A stretch of 5,316 nucleotides of DNA from Dethiobacter sp. Lineage in GTDB: Bacteria > Bacillota > Dethiobacteria > DTU022. The stretch spans positions 1 through 5,316 of the forward strand of contig JAGXSR010000177.1 in NCBI GenBank assembly GCA_018333405.1, given 5' to 3'. This document shows, piece by piece, positions 1 to 5,316 of this stretch; the stretch's first letter is position 1; every line of letters begins with the position of its first letter. The translations under genes and the position numbers were made by a program. The notes under the pieces were generated by a model. It searched no databases, was not told where the DNA came from, and saw only the letters and a list, made by a program, of their open reading frames with translations.

Positions 1-17
1 CCCCCGTAGGGGGCTTT
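1..17 (-). terminator. Probable intrinsic terminator of the operon, cut by window edge
   Basis: Read on the minus strand, a run of five C, a three-base TAC loop and five G form a perfect GC stem, preceded by AAAG. The stem begins about 28 bases after the permease stop codon, where the end of this operon is expected. The bases that would hold the U-tract lie outside the window. If the sequence continues CTTT, the stem would lengthen to pair with the AAAG. On the plus strand the same stem is followed by only a short CTTT, so it could also serve a convergent gene. The stem is seen; its role is inferred. Confidence 0.6.
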
Positions 18-41
18 AAGAAAATCGTTACGACACAGATC

Positions 42-1349
42 TTAGTATAGCAAAACGGCCAGTAGTATTGCGGGAATAGAAGCCACAATAGGAGCAACTA
101 CTGCAGTCCAAAATATATGCTTATAGCCATCTTTATGACTTACAGCTGCTGCCGTGAGCAAAGTAATTACAGCACCGTTATGTGGCAGAGCATCTAGACC
201 ACCTGAAGCAATCGAAGCTATACGATGAATTACTTCGGGGTTCAAACCCAGGTCTATATAAACCGGTGCCAATGCTTGAAGGGCGATGCCCAAGCCACCG
301 GAAGCTGAGCCGGTTACCCCTGCCAAAATATTAGTAGCTATAGTGAGCGAGATGAGAGGGCTACCAGGGATACTTAATAAAGCCGAAGAAATAACCGCAA
401 ATCCAGCAGTGATGGCCACGATTGAGCCAAAACCAACAACTGCACAGGTGTTGAATAAAGGCATTATCGCATTACTGGCGCCCTTGTTCAGAGTCATCAA
501 CTGGTTGGGGATATATTTACTAAATAGGATAGCTGCGACTACAATTCCCAGAACTAGTGCAATGACTACATTGACTTTGAATATATTCATGGCTATCAGT
601 AGCACTACAGGCGGCACGAGGCTTAGTAAAACATTAGGCTTATTATTATCAATAACACTTTGTGTAGTGGATTGCCCTACTCCTTGAGATGGCTCTTCGT
701 AGCCCTTGCCTTCCCGTTGAGATTTATTTATCTGAATTTTCATATACCAGCAACCAACAAAAATTACCACTATACTTGCTACTAAACCGACAAGAGGCGC
801 AGCAGTAGCATGTGTCCCTAAGTAACTCATAGGTATAATATTTGTTAGGGCAGGAGTTCCAGGCACCATAGTCATGGTAAAAGTTGCTGCGCCAAGGGCA
901 ATTGGGGCCATCAGTAAACCCCATTCAATGTTCAGTGCTTTAAAGATCGGCCGCGCTAATGGTATAACACTGAAAACAATTACAAACAGATTTACCCCGC
1001 CGTAAGTTAACACGGCACAAATGATCATAATGCTGATCAGAGCGCGGTAGGGTTTATCCCTTCCAGTAAGATTTAGCAAGCTATTAGAGATAGATAGGGC
1101 TGCCCCACTGTCTTCCATGTACTTACCAAAGAGAGCGCCTAGCATAAATACCAGAAAGAAGCGGATGACAAACCCGCCTAGTCCTTCCATGTAGGCGCCA
1201 CCTAGCCCTTCCATTAAAGGTATACCGCTGGTCAGGGCTACAATTATGGCACAAAACGGTGCGATTACTAAAACGCTAAATCCACGCATAGCCAAAAACA
1301 TCAGTAAAGCAAGCGCTACAACAATACCAACAACGCTTAAAGATTCCAT
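42..1349 (-). CDS. GntP-family carboxylate/gluconate:H+ symporter-like permease
   Basis: This 435-residue inner-membrane protein is a secondary transporter of the GntP family, whose characterised members import gluconate and related sugar acids, and in some cases hydroxy acids, with protons. Its length is close to the usual 430-450. Hydrophobic segments run nearly throughout, broken by one polar, charged, presumably cytoplasmic loop at about residues 204-238 (KIQINKSQREGKGYEEP region), which divides it into two halves. Family-like motifs are TYGGVNLFV (115-123), PGTPALTN (163-170), TGSASGGLG (346-354) and SGGLDALPHNGAVITLL (382-398), the most recognisable signature. The ATG at 1349 follows AAGGAGGAG (1357-1365) with good spacing. 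It is last in the operon, 103 bases after the hydratase. Next to a CoA transferase and an enoyl-CoA hydratase, the cargo is more likely a short-chain or 3-hydroxy acid than gluconate; no sugar-acid kinase or dehydratase is present. Family is firm, substrate is inference. Confidence 0.92.
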   Translation of the reverse strand: MESLSVVGIVVALALLMFLAMRGFSVLVIAPFCAIIVALTSGIPLMEGLGGAYMEGLGGFVIRFFLVFMLGALFGKYMEDSGAALSISNSLLNLTGRDKPYRALISIMIICAVLTYGGVNLFVIVFSVIPLARPIFKALNIEWGLLMAPIALGAATFTMTMVPGTPALTNIIPMSYLGTHATAAPLVGLVASIVVIFVGCWYMKIQINKSQREGKGYEEPSQGVGQSTTQSVIDNNKPNVLLSLVPPVVLLIAMNIFKVNVVIALVLGIVVAAILFSKYIPNQLMTLNKGASNAIMPLFNTCAVVGFGSIVAITAGFAVISSALLSIPGSPLISLTIATNILAGVTGSASGGLGIALQALAPVYIDLGLNPEVIHRIASIASGGLDALPHNGAVITLLTAAAVSHKDGYKHIFWTAVVAPIVASIPAILLAVLLY

Positions 1350-1452
1350 TTTTTTACTCCTCCTTTTATTTTATTTTTTTGCATACTGGCTACTTCTTCA
1401 TACTACTGCCATTAACAGCCATATTGCTTAATTTTAGATAGTGCAATGTTCG

Positions 1453-2310
1453 TTAAACGTCTTTGGCATGTAACCAAATCGCGGCATTACTCAAACAAAG
1501 TTTACCTCTTTCGGCAGTTTCGGTTTGAAAGATGACCTTGCATTCGGATTCCCGCCAAATTTTAGAAACTATAGTTTCACCAGGGTAAACATGACCGACG
1601 AAGCGTACTTTAATTGCTTTAAAACGAGCGGGATCGTTATCTGCAAACTCCCTTAGAATAGCCCTTGCCGCAAAACCCATGGTACATAAACCGTGCATGA
1701 TCGGTCTATCAAACCCTCCCATAGCAGCAAAGTCATGATTGACGTGAATAGGGTTGTAATCTCCAGAAAGTCGGTAGAGTAACGCTTGTTGAGGTATGGT
1801 CTTTAAGGCCAGCACCCGATCAGCAACCCTATCTGGAGGGTTGCTGTCCGGATCAGGACCTTTAACTCCCCCAAAACCGCCTTCTCCCCTTACAAAGATG
1901 CCAAAGCTGTTGTAAAAAACTGCTTCCCCTTTTTCATTTTCTGTCTCTGCCTCCAATGTCAGCAGAGCACCTTTTCCTTTGTCATAAAGGGATAAAATCC
2001 GAGGCCTGGATAAAAACTTTCCGCTAACTGGAAGATGCTTTCTCTTCACTTCAAGATACTGTTCGCCGTGAAGCAACATAGCCAAATTTATCTCTACTCC
2101 AGGTAAATCCATGAAACTAAATAGTGCTGGAAAAGGTGGAATTACACCAAAAGTAGGAAACATCTGCAAATCGTTTTCGTACACAAATTTCTGTTCAGTT
2201 AGATCTTCCCCTGCACCGATACCTAAAGCGTAAAGTATTACATCTTTAGGTTCAAATTGATATTCCACCGGCTGTAATATTTGTCCCACAATCTTAGGAT
2301 CAATCGACAT
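1453..2310 (-). CDS. MaoC-like (R)-specific enoyl-CoA hydratase (hydratase 2, double hotdog)
   Basis: The 285-residue cytoplasmic enzyme resembles the hydratase-2 part of eukaryotic peroxisomal multifunctional enzyme type 2 and bacterial double-hotdog MaoC proteins, which reversibly hydrate trans-2-enoyl-CoA to (R)-3-hydroxyacyl-CoA. An N-terminal, non-catalytic hotdog half spans about residues 10-145, with the typical DVILYALGIGAG stretch (23-34) and a PTFGVIP segment. The C-terminal MaoC half (about 165-280) carries the hydratase-2 motif: LSGDYNPIHVNH (181-192), with Asp184 and His189 as the expected catalytic pair and Asn186 beside them, then GGFDRPIMHGLCTMG (198-212). All key residues are intact and the length is normal for the two-domain form. 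An in-frame TTG seven codons upstream (2331) was not used, because the AGGAGG site lies between it and the ATG. It is 72 bases after the CoA transferase stop, with no terminator seen. In this operon it probably acts on the CoA ester made by the transferase; crotonyl-CoA/(R)-3-hydroxybutyryl-CoA is the simplest guess. Confidence 0.92.
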   Translation of the reverse strand: MSIDPKIVGQILQPVEYQFEPKDVILYALGIGAGEDLTEQKFVYENDLQMFPTFGVIPPFPALFSFMDLPGVEINLAMLLHGEQYLEVKRKHLPVSGKFLSRPRILSLYDKGKGALLTLEAETENEKGEAVFYNSFGIFVRGEGGFGGVKGPDPDSNPPDRVADRVLALKTIPQQALLYRLSGDYNPIHVNHDFAAMGGFDRPIMHGLCTMGFAARAILREFADNDPARFKAIKVRFVGHVYPGETIVSKIWRESECKVIFQTETAERGKLCLSNAAIWLHAKDV

Positions 2311-2316
2311 ATTCAC

Positions 2317-2323
2317 TCCTCCT
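2317..2323 (-). promoter_or_regulatory. Ribosome binding site that fixes the hydratase start
   Basis: The minus strand reads AGGAGGA here, with AGGAGG ending seven bases before the ATG at 2310. A TTG start at 2331 would place this site inside the coding region, so the ATG giving MSIDPK is preferred. Confidence 0.85.
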
Positions 2324-2382
2324 AAATGCAAACTTCAAGTAAACGCGACTGCAGATCAACCTCTCGGATACCGCCGCCAACG

Positions 2383-3975
2383 TTAATTGCATAATATCGC
2401 TTTCAACCCCAGTTCACCGACTGTGAATACTTTGTGATCCATGGTCTTTAAAGAGGGTGAAATCAACGGCTTGAAAGCCATTTTAGACAAGATGTCTTTC
2501 TCTAAATCCACACCAGGTGCCACTTCTATGAGTGTCAGACCTGACTCCATCAACTCAAAGACTGCCCTTTCTGTTACATAGAGCACTCTCTGTCCCATCT
2601 TTCGGGCATAATCACCACTGAAGCTAATCTGCCCAACTTGCTCAATAAATTTTGAATACTTGCCATCCCGGACAATTATCATTTTACCATCTGTCACCGT
2701 CACGTCCATTTCGCCGGCCATGAAAGTGCCGCAGAAGACAACAGACTTTGCAGATTGGGTTATATCCACAAAACCACCCACACCAATAAATCTATTACCC
2801 AATTTGCTCACATTAACATTTCCGTGAATGTCTGCTTGGGCAAAACCGACAAAAGTTTGATCCAAACCGCCACCATTAATAAATTCAAACATGGTTGGTT
2901 GGCTCAATATTTTAGTGGGGTTCAAAGCTGCGCCGAAACTAATCCCACCCACTGGAGTGCCACCAAAGGGACCTGCTTCCACGGTCAAAGTAAACTTATC
3001 ACTTACTCCTTCTATAGCCGATAGTGAGGACACTAACTCGGGAATCCCTAGACCTACATTTATCACAGCGCCTTTCAGTAGTTCTAAAGCCGCCCTGCGA
3101 GCGATAATATTATCTTCTGCTTTACGCTCTGCAGTGATACCACTACTCAATGCCCTAATTTTTTCATATGTTTCAATGGGGTTAATATCCCGCACTTCAC
3201 CTGTATAGGCTGGGTTATATTCCTCAATAAAGGTCTGTTTTTGACTGGGATTTACCACTACAGCGTCAACCAGCCGGCCGGGAATATAAACATCCCGTGT
3301 ATTCATTGATCCTTCAGCAGTGAGTCGCTCCACTTGAACGATCACTCTACCTCCACAAGCCTTAGCTGCTAATGCAAGTTCAAAAGAATCAACCGGAGTA
3401 GCCTCTTTCTCCACACTGATATTTCCGGTAGGGTCAGCGGTAGTCCCTCGGATCAATGCTACGTGTATTGGGAAAGCTTTATAGAAGAGATACTCATGTC
3501 CATCTATTTCCATCAATTTAACCAGATCTTCCTTGGCAGCTTCATTGATTTTCCCGCCATCTTGGCGTGGGTCGATAAAAGTGCCCAACCCGATCCTTGT
3601 CAAGTGCCCGGGTTTTTTTGAAGCAATTGCTCGATATAGTTGAGCAATTTGCCCTTGAGGCAGATTGTACCCTTCAATTTTGTTATCCGTAGCCATTCTG
3701 CTTAAATGCCTAGCCGAATCCCAGTGCCCAGCAATCATCCTTTTCAGCAAACCCTCGTGAGCCAGCTGGTTTACCAAAGCTCTTAACTCAAAAGGTGCTT
3801 GCCCGGCGGCAAAGACCAACGTTAAATCCCGCGGCGTTCTCGTCGCTTGGTAACGCCTATCAAGAGCATCAATAATCAGATCTGGAAAACCTATGGCCCC
3901 TATGCCGTTAGTGGCAATAGTCTGACCGTTTTCAATTAGAGCTACGGCTTCTTCAGCTTTAAAAATTTTTTGCAT
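2383..3975 (-). CDS. Fused alpha-beta class I acyl-CoA:carboxylate CoA-transferase (YdiF/propionate CoA-transferase type)
   Basis: The 530-residue cytoplasmic enzyme moves CoA from an acyl-CoA donor such as acetyl-CoA to a carboxylic acid through a glutamyl-CoA thioester. It has the single-chain layout of E. coli YdiF (about 531 residues) and clostridial propionate CoA-transferases, with alpha and beta domains joined. The alpha half (about 1-280) begins with the glycine-rich GQTIATNGIGAIGFP (17-31). The beta half (about 290-525) has NVGLGIPELVSSL (306-318), TVEAGPFGGTP (331-341) with Glu333 as the expected catalytic glutamate, at the same number as that reported for YdiF, and INGGGLDQTFVG (366-377). 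Everything essential is present. The ATG at 3975 is chosen over an in-frame start at 4065 because GAGGAGG lies eight bases before it, the preceding 30 residues look unlike the family, and the longer frame would cross the sigma-54 promoter. It is first in the operon. Donor and acceptor specificity (acetate, propionate, lactate, 3-hydroxybutyrate) cannot be fixed from sequence. Confidence 0.94.
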   Translation of the reverse strand: MQKIFKAEEAVALIENGQTIATNGIGAIGFPDLIIDALDRRYQATRTPRDLTLVFAAGQAPFELRALVNQLAHEGLLKRMIAGHWDSARHLSRMATDNKIEGYNLPQGQIAQLYRAIASKKPGHLTRIGLGTFIDPRQDGGKINEAAKEDLVKLMEIDGHEYLFYKAFPIHVALIRGTTADPTGNISVEKEATPVDSFELALAAKACGGRVIVQVERLTAEGSMNTRDVYIPGRLVDAVVVNPSQKQTFIEEYNPAYTGEVRDINPIETYEKIRALSSGITAERKAEDNIIARRAALELLKGAVINVGLGIPELVSSLSAIEGVSDKFTLTVEAGPFGGTPVGGISFGAALNPTKILSQPTMFEFINGGGLDQTFVGFAQADIHGNVNVSKLGNRFIGVGGFVDITQSAKSVVFCGTFMAGEMDVTVTDGKMIIVRDGKYSKFIEQVGQISFSGDYARKMGQRVLYVTERAVFELMESGLTLIEVAPGVDLEKDILSKMAFKPLISPSLKTMDHKVFTVGELGLKAILCN

Positions 3976-3983
3976 GGTGTTTG

Positions 3984-3990
3984 CCTCCTC
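3984..3990 (-). promoter_or_regulatory. Ribosome binding site that fixes the CoA-transferase start
   Basis: The minus strand reads GAGGAGG, ending eight bases before the ATG at 3975 that begins MQKIFKAEEA. It lies downstream of the predicted sigma-54 transcript start near 4014, so the leader would be about 39 bases long. Confidence 0.85.
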
Positions 3991-4024
3991 ATTGTTATCA
4001 AATTCACTTACACCTATAATTATT

Positions 4025-4041
4025 AGCAAAAACCGTACCAA
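4025..4041 (-). promoter_or_regulatory. Sigma-54 (RpoN) -24/-12 promoter of the CoA-transferase operon
   Basis: The minus strand reads TTGGTACGGTTTTTGCT. Against the known consensus YTGGCACGrNNNTTGCW only one base differs (T for C in TGGCAC), and the GG and GC are separated by exactly ten bases (GG at 4039-4038, GC at 4027-4026). Transcription should start about twelve bases downstream, near 4014-4013, where the minus strand has G residues. The site faces the CoA-transferase gene, with its ribosome binding site and ATG just beyond. A GAFTGA-containing activator, the class needed to open such promoters, is encoded immediately upstream. The sequence match is seen; use in the cell is inferred. 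Confidence 0.85.
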
Positions 4042-4208
4042 CGTCCACCACGGCAGCGGAAACAACTTATAAAGGATTATTTGTCACTGAATACAGGGCG
4101 CAGTGTTGAAGAAGTGTCGTTGCAGCTCTCAGACCGAGTCAGGAATTACTGGAAGGCTTATAGAATAGGCTTATCAATACCGTCGAAAAGTGTGGAAAAT
4201 ATCAACGC

Positions 4209-4225
4209 TGTAGAGTAATTCTACA
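4209..4225. promoter_or_regulatory. Palindrome TGTAGA-N5-TCTACA, candidate activator binding site (UAS)
   Basis: Perfect six-base arms flank a five-base centre (GTAAT on the plus strand); GC pairs just outside extend the dyad with a two-base bulge. The 17-base, N5-centred layout resembles binding sites of NtrC-type activators with Fis-like domains. Its centre is about 200 bases upstream of the predicted sigma-54 transcript start, within the usual enhancer range. An alternative is a weak terminator for the activator gene, whose stop is 24 bases away, but no good T-run follows the stem on the minus strand (GTTGATATTTT only). Confidence 0.5.
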
Positions 4226-4248
4226 CAGCTAATCCTAATAACGCCCTA

Positions 4249-5316
4249 TCAGAATTTATTTTTTTTTAGTTTATTGTGAATCGTGGAACGGTGTATACCT
4301 AATAGGCGTGCAGCATGGGTTACATTGCCTTGGCAAGTATCAAGAGCTTGTTTGATTAGGTTTAACTCCGCTTGTTTAAGGGTGTTAGCAGTTTTGAAAT
4401 GAGAACGCTTCATAACGGTTATAATTTTAGGAAGAAACCAGTGTATATCTTCTAACTGAATAAACCTGTTACGCATGGTGTTCATAGTTCTTTCTATGGT
4501 ATTGTGTAGTTCGCGAACGTTGCCTGGCCAGTCATACTTAACCAACAGTTCCAACACATCGGGGTGAATACCTTCTACTTTGATTCCCAACCGCTCATTA
4601 AGTTCGTTCACGAAATGCTCTGCCAACAGAGGGATATCTTCTCGTCGATCCCTGAGAGGAGGTATATGCAGAGAGATCACGTTTAAGCGATAGTATAGGT
4701 CTTCCCTGAAACTCTTATTTTCAACCATTTTTTCCAAGTTCGCATTTGTAGCAGCTACAATTCGCACATTAACTTTATGGGGCGCTAGGCTACCTACTTT
4801 TTCCACTTCCCCATCCTGCAGGATACGCAGCAGCTTAGCTTGGAGCCTTAAAGCGAGATCGCCGATTTCATCAAGGAAAATTGTGCCTCGATGAGCTAAA
4901 TCAAATTTGCCCGGCTTGCCTGCACTCCGGGCTCCAGTGAAAGCACCGCTTTCATAACCAAAGAGCTCGGATTCCATTAATTCATCAGGTATAGCCGCGC
5001 AATTAACCTTGATAAAATTATTAAACCGGCGACGACTGGAAAGGTGCAACGCATGAGCAAACAGCTCTTTTCCTGTGCCAGTATCTCCGGTGATCAGCAC
5101 TGTAGAATCATTTTTTGCGATAAAAGTTAATTGTTCCTTGGCTATATTGATTGCTTGGGAGACACCGATAATATTTTCCAATGAGTAGCGGGCACCTCGA
5201 AGTTTTTCAACTTCATTGCGGTAATAGGTTAGTTCGGCATCGAGTTTATTAAGGTTTTTAAGAAATCCTTTAACTTCATCCAAGTTGTCAAAAACACTAA
5301 AAGCTACGGCTCCGAT
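4249..5316 (-). CDS. Sigma-54-dependent transcription activator (PAS-like tail, AAA+, Fis HTH), 5' end outside window
   Basis: The visible 355 residues are the C-terminal part of a bacterial enhancer-binding protein that uses ATP hydrolysis to activate RpoN promoters. The frame is open to the window edge, so the TTG at 5283 is not a credible start. Residues 1-11 (IGAVAFSVFDN) look like the last strand of a PAS-type sensor domain, followed by a charged, probably coiled-coil linker (about 12-45). The AAA+ domain (about 48-280) has Walker A GDTGTGKE (77-84), GAFTGA (124-129) for sigma-54 contact, Walker B TIFLDEIGD (145-153), FREDLYYRL (203-211) with the arginine region, and GNVREL (265-270). 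A Fis-type helix-turn-helix occupies about 332-351 (VTHAARLLGIHRSTIHNKL). All ATPase and sigma-54 motifs are intact. No phosphoreceiver domain is visible, so a ligand-sensing rather than two-component role is likely, though more domains may lie outside. It sits 273 bases before the CoA-transferase operon and is its probable activator. Confidence 0.95.
   Translation of the reverse strand: MGAVAFSVFDNLDEVKGFLKNLNKLDAELTYYRNEVEKLRGARYSLENIIGVSQAINIAKEQLTFIAKNDSTVLITGDTGTGKELFAHALHLSSRRRFNNFIKVNCAAIPDELMESELFGYESGAFTGARSAGKPGKFDLAHRGTIFLDEIGDLALRLQAKLLRILQDGEVEKVGSLAPHKVNVRIVAATNANLEKMVENKSFREDLYYRLNVISLHIPPLRDRREDIPLLAEHFVNELNERLGIKVEGIHPDVLELLVKYDWPGNVRELHNTIERTMNTMRNRFIQLEDIHWFLPKIITVMKRSHFKTANTLKQAELNLIKQALDTCQGNVTHAARLLGIHRSTIHNKLKKNKF

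Noticed and set aside
286..687. Plus-strand open frame of 133 codons
   Set aside because: It lies fully antisense to the permease gene, has no ribosome binding site that stands out, and its translation looks like a shadow of the permease sequence.
724..924. Minus-strand 66-codon frame
   Set aside because: It overlaps the permease on the same strand in another frame, is Cys/Tyr rich and resembles no family; a frame shadow.
1387..1420. TGGCT...AGCCA dyad in the hydratase-permease gap
   Set aside because: Arms of five bases separated by more than 20 bases; expected by chance.
1350..1452. Possible internal promoter or terminator between hydratase and permease
   Set aside because: TTGCAC followed 17 bases later by TATGGC is a poor -35/-10 pair, and the ATTGC/GCAAT dyad has only five-base arms with a long loop and no U-tract. 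The gap is best read as an untranslated spacer.
2891..3208. Plus-strand open frames around 2755-3208
   Set aside because: Both are antisense to the well-supported CoA-transferase beta domain and show no recognisable protein family.
4085..4105. CACTG-N11-CAGTG inverted repeat upstream of the promoter
   Set aside because: The arms are only five bases and do not resemble the TGTAGA dyad; it is at a plausible enhancer distance but too weak to call.
4198..4215. IHF-like site (TATCAACGCTGTA)
   Set aside because: It misses one core position of WATCAANNNNTTR, and the likely Firmicute host would be expected to use HU rather than IHF.

Overview
All four protein genes in this window lie on the minus strand and read from the right edge to the left edge: a sigma-54-dependent transcription activator (start beyond the window), a fused class I acyl-CoA transferase, a double-hotdog MaoC/hydratase-2 type enoyl-CoA hydratase, and a GntP-family carboxylate permease. 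Moderate AT-richness, strong AGGAGG-type ribosome binding sites before each complete gene, and a PAS-AAA-Fis activator beside short-chain-acid CoA genes suggest an anaerobic, probably spore-forming Firmicute of the Clostridia. That is inference from style; the window carries no rRNA or other marker.

Layout, in transcription order. 5316-4249: C-terminal 355 residues of the activator (end of a sensor domain, coiled coil, AAA+ with GAFTGA, Fis-type helix-turn-helix). 4248-3976: a 273-base regulatory gap with a near-consensus sigma-54 promoter (4025-4041), a TGTAGA-N5-TCTACA palindrome about 200 bases upstream of the predicted transcript start, and weaker repeats. 3975-2383: CoA transferase. 2310-1453: hydratase. 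1349-42: permease. 17-1: one stem-loop cut by the window edge, probably the operon terminator. Gaps between the three structural genes are 72 and 103 bases, with no clear terminator or promoter.

Together the three structural genes look like an uptake and activation module for a short-chain (hydroxy)carboxylate. The permease would bring in the acid, the transferase would load it with CoA from acetyl-CoA or another donor, and the hydratase would interconvert a (R)-3-hydroxyacyl-CoA and the trans-2-enoyl-CoA. (R)-3-hydroxybutyrate to crotonyl-CoA is the simplest pathway that uses all three, but the substrate cannot be read from the sequence. The adjacent activator most likely senses the substrate or a related metabolite and switches the operon on through the sigma-54 promoter.

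Two gene starts differ from the longest open reading frames. The transferase starts at 3975, because the longer frame would run back across the sigma-54 promoter. The hydratase starts at the ATG at 2310, directly after an AGGAGG site. No insertion sequence, CRISPR array, tRNA, rRNA or other mobile signature was seen. The families are known; the specific three-gene combination under a local sigma-54 switch is the most interesting aspect.
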